Source: Lacipirellula limnantheis
GTDB lineage: Bacteria; Planctomycetota; Planctomycetia; Pirellulales; Lacipirellulaceae
Reading direction: 5' to 3'
Length of the DNA: 55,000 nucleotides
Assembly: GCF_007746075.1 (NCBI RefSeq)
Contig: NZ_CP036339.1
Span: 1,872,885 to 1,927,884 of the forward strand
Shown: one piece after another, positions 35,869 through 42,792 of the stretch
How the letters are laid out: every line of letters starts with the position of its first letter
Position numbering within the stretch: the stretch's first letter is position 1
Translations under genes and position numbers: made by a program
The notes under the pieces: model-generated
Database searches by the model: none
Seen by the model: only the letters and a program-made list of their open reading frames with translations
What the model was told of the DNA's origin: nothing

Positions 35869-37014
35869 ATGACTGCTTTTGCTTCCTTACCGGCCACCAG
35901 CGGCGCCTACTCCCAGGGTCCGCAGGTCCCCAAGACGATCAAGGTCTCGCAGCTGAATCACTACTTCGGCGAGGGGGAGTTGCGCAAGCAGGCCCTGCAC
36001 CAGAACAACCTTGAAGTCAAACGGGGCGAGATCGTCATCATGACGGGCCCCTCCGGTTCGGGGAAAACGACGCTGTTGACGCTCATCGGGACGCTACGGA
36101 CCGTGCAGGAGGGCAGTCTCAAGGTCCTGGGGAATGAACTCAACGGCGCATCGCGCGACGAGATCGTCGCGCTCCGCCGTGAGATGGGATTCATCTTTCA
36201 GGCCCACAATCTGTTCGAGTCCCTCACGGCGTTTCAGAACGTCAATATGGCGGCGGAGCTCCTCAATATGGACCGCAACGTCGCCAAAGAGCGGATCGAC
36301 TACCTGCTGAATCGCCTCGGGCTGGGGCATCGCATTCACTACAAGCCCAAGTCGCTCTCCGGCGGGCAGAAGCAGCGGGTGGCGATCGCCCGCGGGCTGG
36401 TCCACTCGCCGAAACTGGTGCTGGCCGACGAACCGACGGCGGCGCTCGACGAGCACTCGGGCCGCGAAGTGGTGACGCTGTTCCAGGAGCTCGCTCGCGA
36501 CGAAGGGTGCACGATCATCATGGTGACCCACGACAATCGCATTCTCGATGTCGCCGACCGCATTGTGAACATGGTCGACGGCTACATCCGTTCCGACGTG
36601 GCGGTCCACGAGACGTCGGTCATCTGCGAGTTCCTGCGGCAGTTCCCGCTCTTCTCGGATCTGTCGACGAGTACGCTCACCGATATCGCCGACAAGATGA
36701 TGGTTCAGGAGGCGTCGGCGGGCGACGTGATCATCCGCCAGGGCGATCCGGGCGAGCTGTTCTATCTGATTCGCAGCGGCCTGGTCGACGTGGTGATCGA
36801 GGAGGATGGCGTCGCGAACAAAGTCGCCGAGCTGGTGGAAGGCCAGTACTTTGGCGAAGCGGCCCTCTTACGCGACGAGCCGCGGAATGCGACGATCATC
36901 GCCCGCTCGAAGTCGGTGTTCTACACGCTCGGCAAAGCCGACTTCAAGGACGTGCTGGCGCGGAGCAAGACGTTCGTCGACGAGCTGCGGAACGTCCTGG
37001 CGAGCCGGACGTAG
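35869..37014 (+). CDS. devA: DevA-family ABC ATPase fused to a cyclic-nucleotide-binding domain
   Basis: 381 residues. The ABC domain has Walker A GPSGSGKTT (60-68), signature LSGGQKQR (163-170), Walker B LVLADEPTA (183-191) and switch His221. Residues about 255-378 add a cNMP-binding domain: FLRQFPLFSDLSTSTLTDIA, GDVIIRQGDPGELFYLIRSG, and the phosphate-binding cassette FGEAALLRDEPRNATI (328-343) with the Glu and Arg of true cyclic nucleotide binders. Ordinary DevA proteins have about 230-250 residues and no such tail, so pump activity could respond to cAMP, cGMP or a related ligand. The start at 35869 has no clear Shine-Dalgarno site. Confidence 0.9.
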   Translation: MTAFASLPATSGAYSQGPQVPKTIKVSQLNHYFGEGELRKQALHQNNLEVKRGEIVIMTGPSGSGKTTLLTLIGTLRTVQEGSLKVLGNELNGASRDEIVALRREMGFIFQAHNLFESLTAFQNVNMAAELLNMDRNVAKERIDYLLNRLGLGHRIHYKPKSLSGGQKQRVAIARGLVHSPKLVLADEPTAALDEHSGREVVTLFQELARDEGCTIIMVTHDNRILDVADRIVNMVDGYIRSDVAVHETSVICEFLRQFPLFSDLSTSTLTDIADKMMVQEASAGDVIIRQGDPGELFYLIRSGLVDVVIEEDGVANKVAELVEGQYFGEAALLRDEPRNATIIARSKSVFYTLGKADFKDVLARSKTFVDELRNVLASRT

Positions 37015-37035
37015 CCGCGTAGATCACCCTCTTTT

Positions 37036-37121
37036 TTGCCCCCGGCTCCGCCGGGGGGTAGCACGACGAGGGACGACGCCCGCCGACATGGTGACCGACC
37101 CCCTGGCGGAGCCAGGGGCTG
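37036..37121. repeat. REP-like element, copy 1
   Basis: GCCCCCGGCTCCGCCGGGGGG starts the element (one stem), a spacer with GGTGACCGACC follows, and CCCCCTGGCGGAGCCAGGGGC is the second stem. Two further copies lie at 40101-41156 (split by an IS) and 43574-43665. It sits 20 bases after devA. Confidence 0.85.
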
Positions 37122-37151
37122 CAATGAAGAGCGGCAAGTGAGGAACACGCC

Positions 37152-37382
37152 ATGGTTGAAGTCACGCTAAGCGACCCGCCCAGCGACGAACGCCTGCGGC
37201 AACTGCTCGCAGTCGCAGCCGACCAAATCCGCGATCAGGTCGGCGAGTTTGCCTGCCACTACCACGATTGGCCGAGCGCGGTGAACGTGGGGATCCGCGA
37301 CGATGGGCGGGTGACGTTCAACGTGCACGCTTGTTGTGTGGCGCAGCAGAATCGGATCGAGGAGGTGATTGAGGGGGAGTAG
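37152..37382 (+). CDS. Small hypothetical protein
   Basis: 76 residues from the ATG at 37152, with GAGG upstream. The sequence (MVEVTLSDPPSDERLRQLLAVAAD, then YHDWPSAVNVGIRDDGRVTFNV) looks like a small mixed alpha/beta domain without export signal. I do not recognise it. The reading frame resumes after its TAG stop without any start codon and stays coding-like for another 68 codons, so the stop may be a mutation (see the next entry). Confidence 0.5.
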   Translation: MVEVTLSDPPSDERLRQLLAVAADQIRDQVGEFACHYHDWPSAVNVGIRDDGRVTFNVHACCVAQQNRIEEVIEGE

Positions 37383-37589
37383 GATGCGTGCGATATCGCG
37401 AGGGCGCGTTACAAGCAAGGAGACGTCATTGGTCTGCGGCAAATTATTCGTCGATGCGCATGGCTGGACGATGGAACGCTTACAGCGTTTGGCGACGCGT
37501 TTGAAGCCGCGGCAATTCGTTTAACCCGCGTTGATCCGCATCCCAATTGTCCGCGCGCAAAGTGGCATGCTCTCGGCCATCAGCCGTGA
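37383..37589 (+). pseudogene. Coding-like frame continuing past the TAG at 37380
   Basis: In the same frame as the 76-residue ORF, 68 codons run from 37383 to a TGA at 37587-37589, reading in part GLRQIIRRCAWLDDGTLTAF and FEAAAIRLTRVDPHPNCP. No ATG, GTG or TTG occurs in this frame, so it cannot start by itself. The last eight codons fall in the GGCATGCTC repeat, which supplies the stop. It may be the truncated second half of the gene before it, or a remnant of a separate one. Confidence 0.3.
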
Positions 37590-37595
37590 GCATGC
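37564..37595. repeat. GGCATGCTC palindromic repeat, copy 1
   Basis: GGCATGCTCTCGGCC and GTGAGCATGC flank a short loop; a near-identical 32-base copy lies at 38004-38035. The arms GCATGCTC and GAGCATGC are perfect inverted copies. Confidence 0.75.
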
Positions 37596-37641
37596 GGGGC
37601 TTCAGCGTACGATAGACTTACAAAGTCAGTCGAGCTCCCAG

Positions 37642-37859
37642 CAGCCGCGGAGCGGCGTCATCACTTAGCCGTGGGCGTCAGCCCACGGACAGCGGTGGCT
37701 CGATACGGCGTAGCCGCGCAGCGGCGGCACGTCTCATTGGACGATTAAGCTCCAGTTAAATTCGATTGTGTCGTCGCTGCGCGACTCAGGAAACCACTGG
37801 CCCGATTCGTTCCGTGGGCTCACGCCCACGGCTAAAGTGATGGCGCCGCTTTGCGGCTC
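37642..37859. repeat. Long inverted repeat with about 49-base arms
   Basis: The arm 37642-37690 (core GCGTCATCACTTAGCCGTGG) and the arm 37811-37859 (core CCACGGCTAAAGTGATGGCG) are inverted copies with few mismatches; each also has an internal CCGTGGGC palindrome. The 120-base centre has no coding sense. It looks like two REP units facing each other, or a small non-autonomous element. Confidence 0.75.
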
Positions 37860-38344
37860 ATCGATATTCAGGCGCAGGAGGCCTGAGCTTCGTGTCATGC
37901 GGCGTCTTCGCCGGCCATCCTCCCCAGAAAATTCTCAAAACTCCCCTACAGAAATTGGCCGCGCGACTTGCTAGGGTGGCGTCGTCGGGCGTTCTCGCCG
38001 GGTGGCATGCTCTCGGCCGCAGGCTGTGAGCATGCAGAACTGCCGCTGGCCTCGACGCTCAACCCTTCACATGGCCTCGGGGGAGTACCGCCGAGGCCAT
38101 CCCACACAGGAAGGTCTTTACGACAGGAGAAACGTCCTTCGCATACGCTGACCGAATTTTGCGACTTTTGCGTCGGCAAACTTTTTCAGAGAAACGCAGA
38201 ATTCCGCCAGCCAAAAAGCGACCGTGACATCAAGTTCACTCGGCAAACGCCGAGTTAAAAAAACCGTGCCAGACGGCCGGAGGAAAGACTTTTGCGGCAG
38301 TTTAATGGGGCCCCCCGCGGCGCACGCAAAAGCAAAAAGGGGCG
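37860..38344. other. Repeat-rich intergenic region
   Basis: No gene recognised between the long inverted repeat and the octamer hairpin. It includes the second copy of the GGCATGCTC repeat (38004-38035). A short frame across 37968-38258 is not protein-like. Confidence 0.5.
38004..38035. repeat. GGCATGCTC palindromic repeat, copy 2
   Basis: Matches the 32-base copy at 37564-37595 except for changes in the loop. Confidence 0.75.
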
Positions 38345-38442
38345 AGGTGGGTGAATAAGTGAGTAGGTGTTTAAGTGAGTAAGTGAAATCACCTACTCAC
38401 CTACTCACTTACTCACCTAAACACTTACTCACCACCACTCAC
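38345..38442. repeat. Octamer-repeat hairpin without an ORF
   Basis: The left arm (38345-38386, GTGAGTAGGTGTTTAAGTGA) and the right arm (38389-38442, TCACCTACTCACCTACTCAC...) are inverted tracts of the same GGTGAGTA-type octamers that flank the four-helix-bundle gene. Only two bases separate them. The right arm shares TTACTCACCTAAACACTTAC with 35837-35856. Confidence 0.85.
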
Positions 38443-38582
38443 AAAGCACTTCGCGACACAAAGCAACCCCAAGCCAGCCAACAGTTTACGATTTGTGTCG
38501 CCAAAAACGCGTTTCGCGACAAAAAGTCCAACGCGACAGAAAGGAGGGATGGATGAGAAAAATCGACGCCGATAGCGAGCGA

Positions 38583-39944
38583 CTACTTCCGGCACTTCTC
38601 GCAAGTGCAGGGGAGTTCGCACGTCTTGCACGTCGGCGCCTGGCAACGCATGCAATGCCCGTTGCAGCAGCCTTCGCAGCAGAGGTGGGGCTCGAACCCG
38701 CATTCGGCGGCCAGCGCGGCTTGGGTCCGCTTCAGGCCGACTTCGGCGGATTTGAGAGAGGCGATCTGCTGCACCAGATCGGCCTCGGCGTCGTAGAGCC
38801 GGCCGCGGGCGGCGCTGATTTCGAAGACGGGCGTGTCGTCGGCGTCGCGGCGGGCGACGAGGGCGTCGACGTTCGTGCGGCGCGCTTCCACGGCCGTGCG
38901 GGCCAGGGCGACGCGTTGTTGTTGCATCACGATTTGGTAGACGGCGCCTTTGATCTCGGCGGTGGCGAGTTGCTCGGTGTCGGCGTGGAGCATCGAAAGC
39001 TGCCGGCAGCGAACGTCGACCTCGTGGTCGTTGCACTTGAGGCAGCGCAACTTGTGGACGATGCCTTCGGTCGGCTCAACGGAACCGAGCGTGGCGTCGG
39101 CGACGCCCAGCACGCCGCGGGCGACGCGGATCGTCGATTTCTCCAGGTTGCAGAGCACCAGCTCGATGCCGCGGAGGTCGAAACGGTTCGGCAAGCCGGC
39201 GGCGAGCTCGCTCTCGGCGTTGAGCGGTTCGAGATTGGGGGTCCAATCGACTTGCGGCCAGAAGAAGGTTTCTTCGGAGATGGGGCAGCCGAGGAGTTTT
39301 TGGAGCTGGCCGTTGAGTTGGACGCGGGCAAAGTCGAGCTGCAGCCGTTGGTGCTGAAGCTCGGTGAGGCGGGCGTCGACTTCGTCGCGATCAAGTCCGT
39401 CGACCGGCAGACCCTGGTCGTTGAGCTTGTCGAGACGCTCGCGGGTGCGGGTGGTTTCGAGCGTGGCGAGTTCGAGGTAGTGTTTGCGGGCTTCGAGCCC
39501 GGCGAGTTGGTAGAAAGCGTCGAGGGCCGAGGCGGCGGCCTTGTTGCGCACGTCGGCGGCGTGGAGTTCGAGCAGGTCGCGCTGGAGGCAGACGTTCTCC
39601 TGGACAATTTTAGAATCGCACTCAATGATCACGCCGGCCCAGTGTTCTTCGAGGGCGACGAGATTGGCGATCGTCGCGTTGGCGGCGGCGCGGCATTGCG
39701 CGTCGCTCGCGGTGAGGAGTTGGTAGGTTTCGCCAGGGCTGGGGAGCTGCTGGAGGCTGCACGACTCGACGTTGCAGTCGGGGGTCAGCTCGCTCAAATT
39801 GGGCGGTTGGTTCTCGCCGGTCGTCTCGGCGAAGTTACAGGCGACGTGCGGCGTCGCCGGGACGCAGCAGCGCGAGGGGCAGCGGCAACCCAGGGCCGCG
39901 ACGACGATGGCCGCACCGAAAGTGGCAACTTGCTTGAGCCGCAT
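38583..39944 (-). CDS. TolC-family outer-membrane protein with a Cys-rich tail
   Basis: 453 residues from the ATG at 39944. The N-terminus has a hydrophobic segment ending in VVAALGCRC, which may be a lipobox. Long Ala/Leu/Glu-rich helices at about 85-230 and 320-400 give the TolC two-repeat pattern (AARGRLYDAEADLVQQIASL, KSAEVGLKRTQAALAAECG). The last 30 residues hold twelve Cys in CxxC and CC pairs (CCEGCCNGHCMRCQ ... CTCEKCRK), which is not usual for TolC and may bind metal or form disulfides. It is near, but on the opposite strand from, the Dev exporter and might be its outer channel. There is no good Shine-Dalgarno site. Confidence 0.75.
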   Translation of the reverse strand: MRLKQVATFGAAIVVAALGCRCPSRCCVPATPHVACNFAETTGENQPPNLSELTPDCNVESCSLQQLPSPGETYQLLTASDAQCRAAANATIANLVALEEHWAGVIIECDSKIVQENVCLQRDLLELHAADVRNKAAASALDAFYQLAGLEARKHYLELATLETTRTRERLDKLNDQGLPVDGLDRDEVDARLTELQHQRLQLDFARVQLNGQLQKLLGCPISEETFFWPQVDWTPNLEPLNAESELAAGLPNRFDLRGIELVLCNLEKSTIRVARGVLGVADATLGSVEPTEGIVHKLRCLKCNDHEVDVRCRQLSMLHADTEQLATAEIKGAVYQIVMQQQRVALARTAVEARRTNVDALVARRDADDTPVFEISAARGRLYDAEADLVQQIASLKSAEVGLKRTQAALAAECGFEPHLCCEGCCNGHCMRCQAPTCKTCELPCTCEKCRK

Positions 39945-40100
39945 AATAACCGTTCAAATGGGTGCAATCGCACGTTCCTCCTCTGTATCGAGTGCGTGCG
40001 ATGCCGGCCCTAGCAGCTAGCACTATTTTGCCGCAGGCAACGCTCGCGCGAAGTTTGCGGGGTGTGCGCGTGGTGAGGGTTGTGCGGGGTGGAGCCGCGA

Positions 40101-40118
40101 TTTCAGCCCGCGGCTCCG
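40101..40118. repeat. REP-like element, copy 2, left part (split by the IS)
   Basis: TTTCAGCCCGCGGCTCCG equals the first 18 bases of copy 3 with one change. The rest of this copy resumes at 41082 after the inserted element and its duplicated TCCG. Confidence 0.85.
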
Positions 40119-41077
40119 CAACATTATGCAAACGCCATCAGATCGTTTCCTCGTCGCAAGTGGTTTCTAGCGGCCTGGATGCAGAGTTTGGCGTTCACCC
40201 AGAGGGTGACGCGCGGCAGTCGCCTCACCCAGTTGGGGAGTGGTCCGAGCCCGCCGCCGAAATTGGTGAGTTGAGCGAAGCGTTGCTCGATGTACGTCCG
40301 CTGCTTGAAGAGTGCTTGGCCATCGGCGGTCGTCAGCAGTTCGATCGACTGCAAGCGGCCGATGCTGTGGCGGCGGTGGCCCAGCGCTCGTCCCGCGCGA
40401 CGCTGCGGAGCGATCAACGTCACGCCCGACCGTGCGGCGATCTCGTGCAGCGGGTTGCTGTCGTAGTTGCCGTCGGCCAGGACGCAGCCTCCGCCGACTT
40501 GCGGCAAGAGTCGCCGGGCGACCGTCTGTTCGCTCACGTTGAGCGGCTGGATTTCGCACGCCACGAGCGCATCGATCGTCCAGACGGCGTGCAGCTTGTA
40601 GCCGCGGGCCGGGCCGCCGACGCCATGCCCGCGCGTGGCGTCGGGATCCTTGCTGAAGCCTCCTACCGGCAACGGCTTACCGTCGAGGAAGCTCACCTCC
40701 GGCGGGTGCGGGCCCTGCCAGCAACGCTTCCTCAACCGCTCGATCAGTTCCACGGCCGCCGCCGTGCGGAGACGACGGCTCGCCGTCGATTGGCTCGGCA
40801 GCCGCACCTGCCATGACGACGGCCAATTCTCCGGCCGACACGCCCAACTCACCGGTCGATCGTGGATCACCGCCCAGAGATAGACGCCGACGATCCAACT
40901 GACCGAATAGACGTGTCCCGAACGATCGCTGCATAACCGCCGAGTCAAACGGTATAGTACGCTCCAGAGTTCGCGTTCCATGGCTCACCTCCTAGAAACG
41001 TGTCAGGTCTCTAGGAACAGCCTGGAACGCGGGCCTTTTTACCGCTAGCGACGCGTGCTAGCTATTGCATTATGTTG
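40119..41077. mobile_element. Insertion sequence (959 bp, IS4/IS5-like) inside a REP-like element
   Basis: CAACATTATGCAA (40119-40131) and TTGCATTATGTTG (41065-41077) are 13-base terminal inverted repeats with 12 matches. They enclose one transposase gene. TCCG occurs on each side (40115-40118 and 41078-41081) as a target duplication. Removing the element and one TCCG rebuilds the REP-like palindrome seen at 43574, with only one mismatch. The left terminal repeat contains the transposase stop codon. Confidence 0.85.
40124..40981 (-). CDS. DDE transposase (IS4/IS5-like)
   Basis: 285 residues from the ATG at 40981. The N-terminal 90 residues are a DNA-binding helical part (ELWSVLYRLTRRLCSD, WIVGVYLWAVIHDRPVSWAC). 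The catalytic domain has D in EVSFLDGKPLPVGGFSKD, D in GCVLADGNYDSNPLH, and E in TYIEQRFAQLTNFGGG, the YxExRF-like motif near the end. All three residues are present and the frame is intact, so the element may be active. The promoter and 5' region lie within the 84 bases to the right terminal repeat. Confidence 0.9.
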   Translation of the reverse strand: MERELWSVLYRLTRRLCSDRSGHVYSVSWIVGVYLWAVIHDRPVSWACRPENWPSSWQVRLPSQSTASRRLRTAAAVELIERLRKRCWQGPHPPEVSFLDGKPLPVGGFSKDPDATRGHGVGGPARGYKLHAVWTIDALVACEIQPLNVSEQTVARRLLPQVGGGCVLADGNYDSNPLHEIAARSGVTLIAPQRRAGRALGHRRHSIGRLQSIELLTTADGQALFKQRTYIEQRFAQLTNFGGGLGPLPNWVRRLPRVTLWVNAKLCIQAARNHLRRGNDLMAFA

Positions 41078-41156
41078 TCCGCCGGGGGGTAGCACAACGT
41101 GAGACTACGCCTACCGGAATGGTGACCCACCCCCTGGCGGAGCCAGGGGCTGAAAG
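41078..41156. repeat. REP-like element, copy 2, right part
   Basis: After the duplicated TCCG, CCGGGGGGTAGC continues the broken first stem, then GGTGACCCACC and the second stem CCCCCTGGCGGAGCCAGGGG with TGAAA at the end. It finishes ten bases before the next gene. Confidence 0.85.
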
Positions 41157-41165
41157 TATCGATAC

Positions 41166-41738
41166 ATGCCCCACCCTGCCGCATTGCCGATCGACCAGCT
41201 TCTGGCGGACTGCCGCGTCGATCGGACGCGCGGTTCGGGGCCGGGGGGGCAACACCGTAATAAGACCGAGACGGCGATCGTGATTACGCATCTGCCGAGC
41301 GGCGTGCGGGGCGAGGCGTCGGAACGTCGGAGCCAGGCGGAGAATCTGGCGCAGGCGAAGTTTCGGTTACGGCTTGAGCTGGCGCTGGCGGTGCGGAGCG
41401 CGGAAGGGGTCGGGGACCTTTTGCCGCTTGGGGGATTACCGGAGGAGTTGAGTCGCCAGCGGCAAAAGGTCCCCGACCCCGTTGTCTCGCCCTCGCCGTT
41501 GTGGCGCAGCCGAGTCGCCGGCGAGCGAATCACCGTGAGCGCGTCGCATGACGACTTCCCGGCGATTCTGGCTGAGGCTCTCGATTGTCTGTCGACAGAA
41601 GATTGGTCGGCGCCGGCTGCGGCGGAGCGGCTCGGCATTTCGACTTCGCAGCTGGTGAAGCTGCTGAAGCAGGAACCACGGGCGTTGGGACTGCTCAATC
41701 GCGAGCAGGAGGCGAAAGAGTTGCGGCCGTATCGATGA
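41166..41738 (+). CDS. Peptide chain release factor-like protein (GGQ) with a repeat-encoded insert
   Basis: 190 residues from the ATG at 41166. The GGQ catalytic loop is GSGPGGQHRNKTETAI (residues 24-39, GGQ at 27-29), which in this family triggers peptidyl-tRNA hydrolysis on ribosomes; the RF2-type codon-recognition domains are absent, as in ArfB/YaeJ-like rescue factors. Residues 81-105 come from a 75-base perfect palindrome inserted in frame (41406-41480). Without it the length would be 165. The C-terminal part (ERLGISTSQLVKLLKQEPRAL) is a helix-turn-helix-like segment followed by RNREQEAKELRPYR-type basic residues. It could still fold if the insert is a surface loop between domains. The start lies ten bases after REP copy 2. 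Confidence 0.85.
   Translation: MPHPAALPIDQLLADCRVDRTRGSGPGGQHRNKTETAIVITHLPSGVRGEASERRSQAENLAQAKFRLRLELALAVRSAEGVGDLLPLGGLPEELSRQRQKVPDPVVSPSPLWRSRVAGERITVSASHDDFPAILAEALDCLSTEDWSAPAAAERLGISTSQLVKLLKQEPRALGLLNREQEAKELRPYR
41406..41480. repeat. 75-bp palindromic element inside the release-factor-like gene
   Basis: The arms 41406-41428 and 41458-41480 are perfect 23-bp inverted copies (GGGGTCGGGGACCTTTTGCC...). The element begins on a codon boundary and adds exactly 25 codons. A homologous 75-bp copy is at 41752-41826. Confidence 0.92.
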
Positions 41739-41751
41739 TGGCGCGCCGAAG

Positions 41752-41826
41752 GGAGTCGTGAGCCTTTTGCCACTGGAAAGGTTGCCTCTGATTGAGAGCC
41801 GCCAGTGGCAAAGGGCTCCCGACACC
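41752..41826. repeat. 75-bp palindromic element, intergenic copy
   Basis: The arms 41752-41776 and 41802-41826 are imperfect inverted copies (GGAGTCGTGAGCCTTTTGCC...). Length, arm and loop sequence match the copy at 41406-41480, so the two are one family. Confidence 0.9.
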
Positions 41827-41913
41827 GTCCGTGGCTAGCGTTGGGGGTAGTGATGCCTTAAGGTCAAGCTCCATCGAGGCGCTTGAACTCCTACTGCTGA
41901 TTGGTTCTTAACT

Positions 41914-42630
41914 GTGTACGCCATTCTGTTTGATATCGACGGCACGCTTGTTTCCACCGGCGGGGCAGGGCAGTTGGCGTTTGCCGAGACGTTTGCTGCG
42001 GAGTTCGGCGTCGAGGAACTGAGCGGCAAGGTGCCGTTTGCGGGGCGGAGCGATCGGGCGATAGCCGGCGACTTGATGCGGGTCCATGGCGTCGATCCGC
42101 ATGAGGAGAACTGGCAGCGGTTTCGCGCCGGGTATTTGCAGCGCCTGCCATCGGCGCTGCAGCGCAAAACGGGGCGGGTGTTGCCGGGCGTGATCGAGCT
42201 GCTCGATCAGTTGGCGGCGGCCGGGCATCCGCTGGTTGGGCTCTTGACGGGAAACATTCGCGAAGGGGCCGATCACAAGCTGCAGCATTACGGGCTAGCC
42301 GATCGGTTCGACTTCGGCGGCTTCGGCGACGTGTCGCATGAGCGAAGCGAAATCGCCGCGGCCGCGCTGGCAGAGGCGCAACGATTGGCGCGGGAAGAAT
42401 ACAGCCCGGCGAGCCGGCTGGAAATTTGCGAGTTGGCGGGGGCGATGGTGATCGGCGACACGATTCACGACGTCAGCTGTGCGCGGGCGATCGGGGCGTT
42501 TGCCGTCGCGGTACCGACGGGCGGGGCGACGCGCGAGGAACTCGCGGCGGCGCAGCCTGATCTGTTGCTGGATGACTTGTCGGATGCGAGGCCGTTGTTG
42601 GCGGAGATTGAGCGGGCGATGGGTGGATGA
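41914..42630 (+). CDS. HAD-superfamily phosphatase (phosphoglycolate phosphatase-like)
   Basis: 238 residues starting from a GTG at 41914. Motif I is the first thing in the protein: ILFDIDGTLVSTGG (D7, D9). A helical cap spans about 18-85. Motif II Thr is in VGLLTGNIREGA, motif III Lys is probably in the DHKLQHYG region, and motif IV is GAMVIGDTIHDVSCARAIG with the metal-binding Asp residues. The insertion around 148-175 is longer than in Gph. The substrate could be phosphoglycolate or another small phosphoester; the family is too broad to decide. The upstream 75-bp element lies 87 bases before the start. Confidence 0.85.
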   Translation: MYAILFDIDGTLVSTGGAGQLAFAETFAAEFGVEELSGKVPFAGRSDRAIAGDLMRVHGVDPHEENWQRFRAGYLQRLPSALQRKTGRVLPGVIELLDQLAAAGHPLVGLLTGNIREGADHKLQHYGLADRFDFGGFGDVSHERSEIAAAALAEAQRLAREEYSPASRLEICELAGAMVIGDTIHDVSCARAIGAFAVAVPTGGATREELAAAQPDLLLDDLSDARPLLAEIERAMGG

Positions 42631-42654
42631 GCTGCTAAAGAATGTTTCAACACC

Positions 42655-42774
42655 GAGGACACAGAGAGCACAGAGAAGAAAAATGCATCAGAGTGAATGC
42701 TGGCCATGTGAACGAATGCTTGAAGTCATCATCTTGAATACAAATGCCTTTTACTCTGTGCTCTCTGTGTCCTC
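42655..42774. repeat. Inverted repeat between the HAD and MOSC genes
   Basis: GAGGACACAGAGAGCACAGAG (42655-42675) and CTCTGTGCTCTCTGTGTCCTC (42754-42774) are perfect 21-base inverted arms about 78 bases apart. The centre is AT-richer than the genes around it and non-coding. Confidence 0.85.
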
Positions 42775-42792
42775 TGTATTAATTCTTAATTT

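Noticed and set aside
38493..40013. 506-codon plus-strand frame
   Set aside because: Antisense to the TolC-like gene and composed of low-complexity Gly/Val/Glu strings; no family pattern.
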